Translations under genes and position numbers: made by a program
Shown here: piece after piece, positions 1-7,900 of the stretch
Layout of the letters: every line of letters begins with the position of its first letter
How positions within the stretch are numbered: the stretch's first letter is position 1
Notes under the pieces: model-generated
Database searches by the model: none
What the model saw: only the letters and a program-made list of their open reading frames with translations
Told to the model about the DNA's origin: nothing
From: JAGNZR01 sp051656905
GTDB lineage: Bacteria > Fusobacteriota > Fusobacteriia > Fusobacteriales > Fusobacteriaceae
Reading direction: 5' to 3'
Assembly (NCBI GenBank): GCA_051656905.1
Contig: JBOFJQ010000037.1
Location: 1 to 62,435 of the forward strand
DNA length: 62,435 nt

Positions 1-108
1 GATAAGTATTCTTTAAGACAACTTCGAGACTAGGAGATTGATAGGTTGGGGGTGTAAGAGCAGTGATGTTTTTAGCTGACCAATACTAATAAGTCGAAGT
101 TTTAACCT
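1..108 (+). rRNA. 23S ribosomal RNA, 3' end (partial)
   Basis: The bases up to about 108 match the conserved 3' end of bacterial 23S rRNA, including GACCAATACTAATAAGTCGA and the closing TTTTAACC. The gene enters from outside the window, so only the last ~108 nt are present. The exact 3' end is uncertain by a few bases. It is followed by two 5S genes on the same strand, so it is the tail of an rRNA operon. Confidence 0.93.
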
Positions 109-223
109 AATGTAATTACAATTAAGTGAGCAATCACGCTACTATATAGTATTCAGTGTCTATTGAAACTGATTTGGACGAAAGTCCATCTATACTTTAG
201 GTAACTAAGGTATAGGAAGTATA
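109..223 (+). other. 23S-5S spacer with processing-type hairpins
   Basis: Non-coding spacer. It contains TGGAC-GAAA-GTCCA, a GNRA-capped hairpin, and a second stem formed by CTATAC and GTATAG just before the first 5S gene. Such stems are usual in rRNA spacers where precursor RNA is cut; the role is inferred. Confidence 0.5.
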
Positions 224-342
224 GCTTGGTAAAAATAGCTATGGGGGTACACCTGGTCACATTTCGAACCCAGAAGTTAAGCCCATAAACGCTGAAGGTA
301 CTCGGTGGGAAGCTGCCCGGGAGAATAGGAATTTGCCAAGCT
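224..342 (+). rRNA. rrf: 5S ribosomal RNA, copy 1
   Basis: A 119-nt gene whose ends pair (GCTTGG with CCAAGC). It carries the conserved 5S core CATTTCGAACCCAGAAGTTAAGC. It follows the 23S 3' end and precedes tRNA-Asn. A second near-identical copy lies 247 nt downstream and differs in helix IV, where CTCGG is CTTGG and CCGGG is CTGGG. Both changes keep pairing, as Watson-Crick to wobble. Confidence 0.95.
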
Positions 343-350
343 TTAAATAT

Positions 351-426
351 GCTTCCTTAGCTCAGTTGGTAGAGCGCACGACTGTTAATCGTGTTGTCGG
401 TGGTTCGAGCCCACCAGGAAGCGCCA
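351..426 (+). tRNA. tRNA-Asn (GTT)
   Basis: Complete 76-nt cloverleaf with encoded CCA. The acceptor GCTTCCT pairs with AGGAAGC. The anticodon loop CTGTTAA holds GTT between stems CACGA and TCGTG. The T-loop is TTCGAGC. The gene is only 8 nt after the first 5S and is probably co-transcribed with the rRNA. Confidence 0.97.
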
Positions 427-470
427 TTTTAATAACAATTTCAAATTTATATATAATCATCGTCAAAATA

Positions 471-589
471 GCTTGGTAAAAATAGCTATGGGGGTACACC
501 TGGTCACATTTCGAACCCAGAAGTTAAGCCCATAAACGCTGAAGGTACTTGGTGGGAAGCTGCCTGGGAGAATAGGAATTTGCCAAGCT
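471..589 (+). rRNA. rrf: 5S ribosomal RNA, copy 2
   Basis: A second 119-nt 5S gene, identical to copy 1 except in helix IV. A T-rich run follows its 3' end (CTTTTTTCTT), so transcription could stop here. The order 23S-5S-tRNA-5S gives this operon a spare 5S gene. Confidence 0.94.
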
Positions 590-647
590 TTTTTCTTAAA
601 TTTTTTCTTAAAAAATAATTTTTGAAAAATAATTTAAGGTTTAAAAC

Positions 648-723
648 AGGTCAATAGTTCAATTGGTAGAGCACTGGTCTCCAAAACCAGGTGTTGTGGG
701 TTCGAGTCCCTCTTGGCCTGCCA
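648..723 (+). tRNA. tRNA-Trp (CCA), copy 1
   Basis: A 76-nt cloverleaf with encoded CCA. The acceptor AGGTCAA pairs with TTGGCCT. The anticodon loop CTCCAAA contains CCA between CTGGT and ACCAG. The T-stem GTGGG/CCCTC has a T-T mismatch at its second pair, which is a G-T pair in the second copy at 1225. It may belong to the upstream rRNA transcript or be separately expressed. Confidence 0.96.
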
Positions 724-868
724 TTTTAATAGTTATAAGAGTTATTATAAATAGCTCTTTTTTTTAATTTTAGAGGATTTATGACTATAAATTTTCTGAA
801 TTTTTTTTATTTGTAAGGTGGACCTTGAAAAAATATTAAAAAAACTATGTAAAAAAGTCAAAAAAAAT

Positions 869-897
869 TTGACAAAAAATGAAAGAAGTGATATTAT
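869..897 (+). promoter_or_regulatory. sigma-70-type promoter for rpmG-secE-nusG
   Basis: TTGACA at 869-874, a 17-nt spacer and TATTAT at 892-897 give a near-consensus promoter. Transcription would start near 904 and run into rpmG, the second tRNA-Trp, secE and nusG. About 100 nt of untranslated leader precede rpmG. Confidence 0.75.
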
Positions 898-1008
898 TAA
901 CAATGTCTATAAGAAGTATATCAATTTAAAAACTCTCTTAATTACCATAGTTATTATTGTATGGGAGGATCTAAAAAGATACCGTTAGAGCAAGTGGAGG
1001 TGTAAGAG

Positions 1009-1161
1009 TTGAGAGTAAATATTCAGTTAGAGTGTACAGAGTGCAAAAGAAGAAACTACAGTACATCAAAAAACAAAAAGAACACTACTGAGAGATTAGA
1101 AATAAACAAATTTTGTAAGTGGGATAAAAAAGTTACTTTACATAAAGAAACTAAAAAATAG
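1009..1161 (+). CDS. rpmG: 50S ribosomal protein L33 (bL33)
   Basis: A 50-residue basic protein of the L33 family, a small component of the large ribosomal subunit. It begins with RVNIQLECTECKRRNY and ends with TLHKETKK, both family hallmarks. The start is TTG, chosen because GGAGG lies 6 nt upstream and the next residues are the invariant L33 N-terminus. Of the zinc-binding cysteines, C9, C12 and C36 are present. The fourth position of the second pair is Asp (motif CKWD), so this is not a full four-cysteine zinc ribbon. It sits between two tRNA-Trp genes, ahead of secE and nusG, the common bacterial order. Confidence 0.93.
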   Translation: MRVNIQLECTECKRRNYSTSKNKKNTTERLEINKFCKWDKKVTLHKETKK

Positions 1162-1224
1162 TATTAAAGTTTTTTAAGTTTAATTAAATTTAGAAAATTT
1201 ATTTAATTTGATTCACAAACATGC

Positions 1225-1300
1225 AGGTCAATAGTTCAATTGGTAGAGCACTAGTCTCCAAAACTAGGTGTTGGGGGTTCGAGTCCCTCTTGGCCTGCCA
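1225..1300 (+). tRNA. tRNA-Trp (CCA), copy 2
   Basis: A 76-nt tRNA with encoded CCA, identical to copy 1 except at three positions. The anticodon stem changes CTGGT/ACCAG to CTAGT/ACTAG, a compensatory pair change, and the T-stem GGGGG/CCCTC replaces the mismatch of copy 1. It lies between rpmG and secE, so the tRNA is probably cut from the same transcript. Confidence 0.96.
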
Positions 1301-1332
1301 TTTTTTAATAAAAAATCAAAAGGTGGTTTCGT

Positions 1333-1515
1333 ATGAATCTATTAAAAGGAATAAAAATGGAGTATTCCAAGGTTCAATGGCCTAAAAAATCAAAAACAAA
1401 ACATGCAACAGTGTGGGTAGTTGTAATGACTAGCGTGTTAAGTTTATACTTGGGAGTTTTTGATATAATTGCTTCTAGACTGTTAAGATTACTCACGTCT
1501 ATAATCGGAGGGTAA
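1333..1515 (+). CDS. secE: preprotein translocase subunit SecE
   Basis: A 60-residue single-span membrane protein, the usual length for short bacterial SecE. SecE clamps the two halves of SecY in the protein-export channel of the inner membrane. The amphipathic N-terminal segment with EYSKVQWPKK is the conserved cytoplasmic helix. One hydrophobic segment follows (about residues 25-50). A ribosome site AAAGGTGG precedes the ATG. The stop codon is 1 nt from nusG, as in most bacteria. Confidence 0.93.
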   Translation: MNLLKGIKMEYSKVQWPKKSKTKHATVWVVVMTSVLSLYLGVFDIIASRLLRLLTSIIGG

Positions 1516-1516
1516 T

Positions 1517-2134
1517 ATGTTAGATAATAATAATTTAAATATCGACAAAAAAATTGAAAAAAAATGGTTTATGATACACACATATTCTTCGTATGAGAAA
1601 AAAGTTAAAACTGATTTAGACCAAAAGATTGATGCTTTAGGTATGAGAGATGTTGTTAGCAGAATTCTTGTTCCAGAAGAAGAAACTATCGAAACTGTAA
1701 GAAATAAGAAAAAAGTTGTTGCAAGAAAATTATTCCCAGGATATGTTATGCTGGAAATGTTAGCAACAAGAGAAGAAACTGAAACGGGAATAAACTACAA
1801 AGTTGATTCAGATGCATGGTATGTAGTAAGAAATACAAACGGTGTAACTGGGTTTGTTGGTGTCGGTTCAGATCCAATTCCTATGGAAGATTTTGAAGTA
1901 GATAATATTTTCAAAACTATAGGTTATGAGGAAAATAGAGAGTTAAGAGAAGTAGTTAGAGTAGACTTTGAAATCGGTGACTTAATAGAGGTTGTAGAGG
2001 GTCCTTTAGAAGGAAATCAAGGAAAAGTTTGCGAAATAGACTGCGAACATGGAAAAATAAAAGTTATGCTTGAGATATTCGGTAGAATGACTTCTGCTGA
2101 AGTTGAAATAACAAGTGTAAAGAAAGCAATATGA
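1517..2134 (+). CDS. nusG: transcription termination/antitermination protein NusG
   Basis: A 205-residue NusG. It binds RNA polymerase across the cleft and couples it to Rho, the ribosome or rRNA antitermination factors. The N-terminal NGN domain is visible (KKWFMIHTYSSYEKKV, then ARKLFPGYVMLEM, WYVVRNTNGVTGFVG) and the C-terminal KOW domain starts near residue 150 (FEIGDLIEVVEGPLEGNQGKV). Between LEM and WYVVRNT an extra ~16 residues (ATREETETGINYKVDSDA) make the protein longer than the ~180-residue norm. The stop is TGA, so UGA is a stop codon here despite two tRNA-Trp genes. Confidence 0.96.
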   Translation: MLDNNNLNIDKKIEKKWFMIHTYSSYEKKVKTDLDQKIDALGMRDVVSRILVPEEETIETVRNKKKVVARKLFPGYVMLEMLATREETETGINYKVDSDAWYVVRNTNGVTGFVGVGSDPIPMEDFEVDNIFKTIGYEENRELREVVRVDFEIGDLIEVVEGPLEGNQGKVCEIDCEHGKIKVMLEIFGRMTSAEVEITSVKKAI

Positions 2135-2169
2135 ATATAAGCGAATAATCGCGGAGGTGTAAGTAAAAA

Positions 2170-2595
2170 ATGGCAAAAGAAGTAATTAAAATTATAAAGT
2201 TACAATTACCTGCAGGAAAAGCTAATCCAGCTCCACCAGTAGGACCAGCTCTAGGACAACACGGAGTTAACATCATGGAATTCTGTAAAGGATTTAATGC
2301 TAAAACTCAAGATAAATCAGGATGGATCATCCCAGTTGAAATCTCTGTATATAATGACAGATCTTTCACATTTATCTTAAAAACTCCACCAGCATCTGAC
2401 TTATTAAAGAAAGCTGCAGGAATTCAATCAGGAGCTAAAAATTCTAAGAAAGAAACTGTAGGATCAGTTAACAGAGCTAAATTACAAGAATTAGCTGAGA
2501 CAAAAATGTCTGACTTAAATGCAGGATCAATCGAAGCTGCTATGAACATATTAGCTGGATCTGCAAGATCAATGGGAATAAAAATAGTAGACTAA
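2170..2595 (+). CDS. rplK: 50S ribosomal protein L11 (uL11)
   Basis: A 141-residue L11, the standard length. L11 forms the GTPase-associated centre with 23S rRNA, contacts translation factors and is needed for stringent-response sensing. The N-terminal proline-rich stretch KLQLPAGKANPAPPVGPALG and the C-terminal rRNA-binding domain with GSARSMGI are clear. A GGAGGTG site precedes the ATG. It follows nusG and precedes rplA, the canonical order. An L1-type RNA structure lies in the gap to rplA. Confidence 0.97.
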   Translation: MAKEVIKIIKLQLPAGKANPAPPVGPALGQHGVNIMEFCKGFNAKTQDKSGWIIPVEISVYNDRSFTFILKTPPASDLLKKAAGIQSGAKNSKKETVGSVNRAKLQELAETKMSDLNAGSIEAAMNILAGSARSMGIKIVD

Positions 2596-2629
2596 TTATA
2601 GAGAGAAAAGATTTAAGGGTTTTATTTTA

Positions 2630-2664
2630 GTGGTAGGATGAAGAGATAGTAATCCCGTGACCAC
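2630..2664 (+). promoter_or_regulatory. candidate ribosomal protein L1 binding site (translational operator)
   Basis: Two stems separated by an asymmetric internal loop: GTGGT (2630-2634) with ACCAC (2660-2664), and GGAT with ATCC. One A on the 5' side faces CGTG on the 3' side. It ends 3 nt before the rplA ribosome site. L1 is known to repress the L11-L1 message by binding such a mimic of its 23S site; assignment here is from architecture and position only. Confidence 0.5.
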
Positions 2665-2684
2665 ATAGAGGAGGATACAAAATT

Positions 2685-3392
2685 ATGGCAGGTAAAAAAT
2701 ACCAAGAAATAGCTAAGCTAGTTGAAATTGGGAAATTATATGATGTAAAAGAAGGTCTTGAATTAGTAGCTAAAACAAGAACAGCTAAATTCGTAGAGAC
2801 TGTAGAAGTAGCATTAAGATTAGGAGTAGATCCTAGACATGCTGATCAACAAGTAAGAGGAACTGTTGTATTACCACACGGAACTGGAAAAACAGTTAAA
2901 GTGTTAGCAATAACTTCAGGAGCAAATATAGAGAAGGCTTTAGCAGCAGGTGCAGATTATGCAGGTGCTGAAGAGTATATCGAGAAAATCCAACAAGGAT
3001 GGTTCGATTTCGACTTAGTAATCGCTACTCCAGACATGATGCCTAAATTAGGTAGATTAGGAAAAGTATTAGGAACTAAAGGATTAATGCCAAATCCAAA
3101 ATCAGGAACAGTTGCAACTGATATCGCTGCAGCAGTATCTGAGTTTAAGAAAGGTAAGTTAGCTTTCAGAGTTGACAAATTAGGATCAATCCACGTACCA
3201 ATCGGTAAATGTGATTTCGATGCTGAAAAATTACATGAGAACTTCAAAGCATTCTTAGGAGAAATCATCAGATTAAAGCCATCAGCTTCAAAAGGTCAAT
3301 ATTTAAGAACTGTAGCAGTTTCTTTAACTATGGGACCAGGAGTTAAAATGGATCCAATCTTAGTTACAAAGCACGTAGAAGGTAAAAACTAA
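2685..3392 (+). CDS. rplA: 50S ribosomal protein L1 (uL1)
   Basis: A 235-residue L1, the standard length. L1 forms the mobile stalk at the ribosomal E-site and moves deacylated tRNA out. Recognised segments include FVETVEVALRLGVDPRHADQQVRGTVVLPHGTGK and LGTKGLMPNPKSGTV. The ATG is preceded by GAGGAGGA at good spacing. L1 usually represses its own operon, and a matching hairpin sits just upstream. Confidence 0.97.
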   Translation: MAGKKYQEIAKLVEIGKLYDVKEGLELVAKTRTAKFVETVEVALRLGVDPRHADQQVRGTVVLPHGTGKTVKVLAITSGANIEKALAAGADYAGAEEYIEKIQQGWFDFDLVIATPDMMPKLGRLGKVLGTKGLMPNPKSGTVATDIAAAVSEFKKGKLAFRVDKLGSIHVPIGKCDFDAEKLHENFKAFLGEIIRLKPSASKGQYLRTVAVSLTMGPGVKMDPILVTKHVEGKN

Positions 3393-3434
3393 GATTATTA
3401 ACACAGTTGGATAAGAAATTTAATATAGATCCAA

Positions 3435-3552
3435 ACCAAAGACCGTAGGTGAGCAATCATAAGTCCTACCGAGGTTGGAGTAGAGTATGTTCGCTAACCT
3501 CAGAGTCATGAACATGTAATACCTCCGTCCTCAACAGACGGAGGTAATTTTT
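3435..3552 (+). promoter_or_regulatory. ribosomal protein L10 leader with terminator-like stem
   Basis: Non-coding leader upstream of rplJ with stacked hairpins: GTAGG (3445-3449) with CCTAC (3465-3469), and GAGGTT (3471-3476) with AACCTC (3496-3501). The last is a 10-bp stem TACCTCCGTC/GACGGAGGTA at 3520-3546 followed by five T. This matches the known L10 leader, where the L10-L12 complex binds nascent RNA to control rplJ-rplL. The final stem looks like an attenuator. Confidence 0.8.
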
Positions 3553-3576
3553 AGAAAACAGAGGAGGTGAATCAAT

Positions 3577-4089
3577 ATGGCAAATCAAGTTAAAGAAAAA
3601 CTTGTAGCGGAATTGGTTGAAAAAATTTCAAAGGCACAATCTATCGTTTTAGTTGATTATCAAGGTTTATCAGTTAACGCTGAGACAGCTTTAAGAAAAA
3701 CTTTAAGAGAGAATGGTTCTGAATATTTAGTTGCTAAAAACAGATTATTCAAAATAGCTTTAAGAGAAGCTGGTGTTACAGATTCTTTTGATGAATTATT
3801 AGAAGGAACTACATCATTCGCTTTTGGTTACGCAGATCCAGTAGCGCCTGCAAAGGCAATATATGAGCTTGCAAACTCAAAAGAAATGAAAAAAGCAGCA
3901 ATATTTAAAATTAAAGGTGGAGTTTTAACTGGTAAGAGAGTTGAAACTGCAGGAATCGAAGCGTTAGCTAAATTACCATCTAGAGATCAATTATTATCTA
4001 TGGTACTTAACTCAATGCTTGGACCAATCAGAAAGCTTGCTTACGCAACAGTGGCAATCTCTGATAAAAAAGAATCACAAGAAGCTTAA
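3577..4089 (+). CDS. rplJ: 50S ribosomal protein L10 (uL10)
   Basis: A 170-residue L10, anchor of the L7/L12 stalk that recruits translational GTPases. It starts MANQVKEKLVAELVEKISKAQ and carries the conserved IVLVDYQGLSV and LVAKNRLFKIAL. The C-terminal helix that binds L12 dimers covers about residues 135-170. The start has a perfect GAGGAGGTGA site. Rather than run on, transcription from rplA must pass the L10 leader, so rplJ-rplL can be tuned separately. Confidence 0.96.
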   Translation: MANQVKEKLVAELVEKISKAQSIVLVDYQGLSVNAETALRKTLRENGSEYLVAKNRLFKIALREAGVTDSFDELLEGTTSFAFGYADPVAPAKAIYELANSKEMKKAAIFKIKGGVLTGKRVETAGIEALAKLPSRDQLLSMVLNSMLGPIRKLAYATVAISDKKESQEA

Positions 4090-4163
4090 TTGCTAAAAAC
4101 ATTTTCTATATAGAAAATGAAATCTTATAAAAAAAATTAAAATAGAATTTAGGAGGAATAATT

Positions 4164-4526
4164 ATGTCATTTGATAGAGCAAAATTTATAGCTGAATTAG
4201 AAGCTATGACTGTATTAGAATTAAAAGATTTAGTAACTGCATTAGAGGAGCACTTCGGTGTAACTGCAGCAGCACCAGTAGCGGTAGCAGCAGCAGCAGC
4301 TGAAGCTGTAGAAGAGAAAACAGCTTTCGACGTTATAATCAAAGACGGAGGATCTGCTAAGATCGGAGTTATCAAAGAAGTAAGAGCTATAACTGGATTA
4401 GGATTAAAAGAAGCTAAAGAGTTAGTTGACAACGGTGGAGCAGTTAAAGAAGGAGCTTCTAAAGAAGAGGCTACAGAAATAGCAGCTAAATTAACAGCAG
4501 CTGGAGCAACAGTAGAAGTTAAGTAA
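4164..4526 (+). CDS. rplL: 50S ribosomal protein L7/L12 (bL12)
   Basis: A 120-residue L7/L12. The N-terminal dimerisation domain (residues 1-35) is followed by an alanine-rich hinge and the C-terminal factor-binding domain (KTAFDVIIKDGGSAKIGVIKEVRAITGLGLKEAKELV). Multiple copies form the flexible stalk. AGGAGG precedes the ATG. A strong terminator follows the stop, cutting rplJL off from rpoBC. Confidence 0.97.
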   Translation: MSFDRAKFIAELEAMTVLELKDLVTALEEHFGVTAAAPVAVAAAAAEAVEEKTAFDVIIKDGGSAKIGVIKEVRAITGLGLKEAKELVDNGGAVKEGASKEEATEIAAKLTAAGATVEVK

Positions 4527-4555
4527 TTAACTACTTCTCAGTAAGAAAAAAAAAT

Positions 4556-4584
4556 AGGCACTCTTATTTTAAGAGTGCCTTTTT
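4556..4584 (+). terminator. intrinsic terminator after rplL
   Basis: AGGCACTCTTA pairs with TAAGAGTGCCT (11 bp, TTT loop) and is followed by TTTT. It begins 30 nt after the rplL stop and separates the ribosomal-protein unit from rpoBC. Confidence 0.9.
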
Positions 4585-4592
4585 ACTCATTA

Positions 4593-4621
4593 TTGCATAA
4601 CTTTATAAATTGTGCTATAAT
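4593..4621 (+). promoter_or_regulatory. extended -10 promoter for rpoB-rpoC
   Basis: TTGCAT at 4593-4598, a 17-nt spacer and TATAAT at 4616-4621 preceded by TGC (extended -10). It is one of the best promoters in the window and lies immediately after the rplL terminator. The predicted start is near 4628. Confidence 0.8.
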
Positions 4622-4643
4622 ATAAACACTAAAAAATTATAGA

Positions 4644-4672
4644 ATCCTGTAGGTTATAGGGTAATTTTTTTT
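4644..4672 (+). terminator. terminator-like attenuator in the rpoB leader
   Basis: ATCCTGTA pairs with TATAGGGT (8 bp with wobbles, GGT loop), followed by AA and eight T. An outer AAAAATTA/TAATTTTT pairing (4632-4639 with 4662-4669) can stack on it. It lies only ~45 nt after the predicted start of the rpoBC promoter, so it would act as an attenuator or make a very short RNA. Confidence 0.5.
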
Positions 4673-4943
4673 ATTGCTCAAACTTCTATGGGAGGTTTTT
4701 GCATTATTTTTATGTTAATGGTTAATCTTTTAAAAATAAGAGATTTACATGGAAACTTAATAAAAGTATATAGAAATACTAATCATATTGAATTAAAATA
4801 ACTAAAATAAAAGTAATTGTCAACTAATTATTGTAAAGTTTTTTTATTTTTAATTAACTATATCAGAAAATTATTTTAAATTATAAATTATTTTTAAAGG
4901 GTTAGGTATTGACTTTAAACAAATGAATAAGGAGTGTGAATTA

Positions 4944-7900
4944 ATGGGGAAACTCGTTGAAAGATTAAATTTCGGTAGAATAAAGGAAAGAGGTGAAATG
5001 CCGCATTTTCTTGAATTCCAACTTGACTCCTATGAGGACTTTTTACAAACGAAGGAAATTCCAAGTAAAAGAAAGATGAAAGGTTTACAAGCAGCGTTTC
5101 ATGACATATTCCCAATTGAGTCATCAAATGGAGATATTAAGTTAGATTATGTTGGTTATGAGCTAGAAGCTTCAGAGCCACCTTTAAACGATGAATTGGA
5201 ATGTAAAAAAAGAGGAAAGACATACTCATCTTCTTTAAAAGTTAGATTACAATTAACTAACAAAAAAACTGGAAATGAGATTCAAGAGTCATTAGTATAT
5301 TTTGGAGAAATCCCAACAATGACAGCTAGAGGAACTTTTATAATCAATGGAGCTGAAAGAGTAGTAGTATCTCAGTTACATAGATCACCAGGTGTGTCAT
5401 TTAATAAAGAAGTAAATATTCAAACAGGAAAAGATTTATTCTCTGGAAAAATCATTCCATACAAAGGAACATGGCTAGAGTTTGAAACTGACAAGAATGA
5501 TTGTTTAACTGTTAAGATTGATAGAAAGAAAAAAGTTTTAGCAACTGTTTTCTTAAAAGCAGTAGATTTCTTCGAAAGTAACGATGAAATCAAAGATTTC
5601 TTCTTAGCAACGAAAGAGATAGATTTAGTACCTTTTTACAGTGATATCAAGTACAAAACTAACGAAGATATTATTGAAAAATTCTCTACTGAATTTGAAG
5701 GTTCTTTCTTAAAAGAAGATCTTTATGATTTAGAAACAGGAGAGGTTATAGGAAGTGTTGGAGACAAGATATCTAAAGCTATAGTAGAGCTTATTGTTGA
5801 AAACAAAATTGAAAAAATAGTTTGTTGGAAAGTAAATCCTGAGGATGTATTACTTGCTAATACAATTTTAAATGATGCAACAAAATCTAATGATGAGGCT
5901 GTTACAGAAGTATTTAAAAAATTAAGACCTGGAGATTTAGTTACAATAGATTCAGCTAGATCACTTATCAAGCAGATGTTCTTCAATTCTCAAAGATATG
6001 ATTTAGAACCTGTTGGTAGATACAAAATGAACAAAAGATTAAAGTTAGATCTTCCAGAAGATCAAATACTTTTAACTAAAGAAGATATCATAGCAACTAT
6101 GAAATATGTAATCGGATTAAATGCTGGTAACGGTCATACTGATGATATCGACAACCTTTCTAACAGAAGGGTAAGAGGGGTAGGAGAGCTTTTATTAATG
6201 CAAATAAGAGCAGGATTATCTAAAATGGTTAAAATGGTAAAAGAGAAGATGACAGTATTAGATTCTGATATTATTTCATCTCAATCACTTTTAAACACAA
6301 GACCATTAAACGCACTTATATTAGATTTCTTTGGATCTGGACAGCTTTCTCAGTTCATGGACCAATCAAATCCATTAGCAGAACTTACTCATAAGAGAAG
6401 AATATCTGCCCTAGGACCTGGAGGACTTTCAAGAGAAAGAGCCGGATTCGAGGTAAGAGACGTTCATGATTCACATTATGGAAGAATATGTCCAATAGAG
6501 ACTCCAGAGGGACCAAACATCGGACTTATCGGTTCTCTAGCAACATATGCAAAAGTTAATAAATATGGATTTATTGAAACTCCATATATTAAAATAAATG
6601 ACGGTGTAGTTCAGTTTGATGATATTAGATACCTTGCTGCTGATGAAGAAGAAGGGCTATTTATAGCACAAGCGGATACGAAAATCGCTGAAGATGGAAA
6701 TATTTTAGAAGAAGCAGTTTGTAGATTTGGACATGAAATTGTACAGGTAAATGGAGAGAAAGTTGATTATCTTGATGTATCTCCTAAGCAAGTTGTATCT
6801 GTTTCAGCTGGATTAATTCCATTCCTAGAGCACGATGACGCGAACAGAGCCCTAATGGGATCTAACATGCAAAGACAAGCAGTACCACTTTTAAGAACGG
6901 AAGCTCCATTTATCGGAACTGGACTTGAGAGAAAAGTTGCTGTTGACTCAGGAGCAGTTATTGTTTCTAAAGTTGATGGAATTGCAACTTATGTTGATGC
7001 TTCTAAAATCATCATCGAAAGTGATGAAGGTGCAATAGAAACTCACAGATTATTAAACTTTGAAAGATCTAACCAAGCAATGTGTTTACACCAAAATCCT
7101 TTAATCTCTTTAGGGGATAGAGTAAAAGTTGGAGACATCATAGCTGATGGACCAGCTACAAAAGGTGGAGACTTAGCTTTAGGTAGAAACATCCTAATGG
7201 CATTCATGCCTTGGGAAGGATATAACTATGAGGATGCGATCCTTATCTCTGATAGATTAAGAAAGGATGATGTATTTACATCTTTACATATAGAAGAGTA
7301 TGAAATCGAAGCAAGAGCAACAAAATTAGGTGACGAAGAGATAACAAGAGAAATTCCTAACGTATCTGAAGAGGCTTTAAGAAACTTAGATGCAGACGGA
7401 ATAATCAGAATAGGTTCAGAAGTTGAACCAGGAGATATACTTGTTGGAAAAACTGCACCAAAAGGTGAAACTGAGCCACCTGCAGAAGAGAAACTTTTAA
7501 GAGCTATCTTCGGAGAAAAAGCTAGAGACGTAAGAGATACATCACTTAAAATGCCACACGGTTCAAAAGGAACTGTAGTTGAAATTCTTGAGCTTTCTAA
7601 AGAGAATGGAGATGACTTAAAGGCAGGAGTTAATAAAGTAATAAGAGTTTTCATAGCTGAGAAGAGAAAGATAACTGTTGGAGATAAAATGTCAGGAAGA
7701 CACGGTAACAAAGGTGTTGTTTCAAGAGTTTTACCAGCAGAAGATATGCCATTCTTAGCAGATGGAACACATTTAGACGTTGTAATTAACCCACTAGGGG
7801 TACCATCGCGTATGAACATCGGACAGGTTCTTGAGGTTCACATGGGAATGGCTATGGGTAAATTAAATGGTGGAACATATATTGAAACACCAGTATTCGA

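Larger units (their letters stand above)
4527..4943 (+). other. long rplL-rpoB intergenic region
   Basis: A 417-nt stretch with no convincing gene. It holds a terminator for rplL (4556-4584), a strong promoter (4593-4621), a second terminator-like hairpin (4644-4672), a GGAGG-TTTTTGCATT element (4691-4704) with a small reading frame 4712-4801 at poor spacing, and an AT-rich leader up to the rpoB ribosome site at 4929. Confidence 0.7.

Noticed and set aside
781..816. Short ATG frame with an AGAGG site upstream, between tRNA-Trp copy 1 and rpmG
   Set aside because: Only 11 codons, Phe-rich, with no recognisable protein and no context; chance in AT-rich DNA.
961..1005. A 14-codon frame ending just before rpmG
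   Set aside because: No ribosome site before its ATG. The GGAGG inside it is better explained as the rpmG site.
4712..4801. 29-codon frame in the rpoB leader as a real gene
   Set aside because: Site spacing is 16 nt, and the peptide matches no known family; kept only as a regulatory observation.
7226..7819. Long opposite-strand reading frame inside rpoB
   Set aside because: Shadow of the rpoB codon pattern; low-complexity Ser/Leu-rich translation and no ribosome site.
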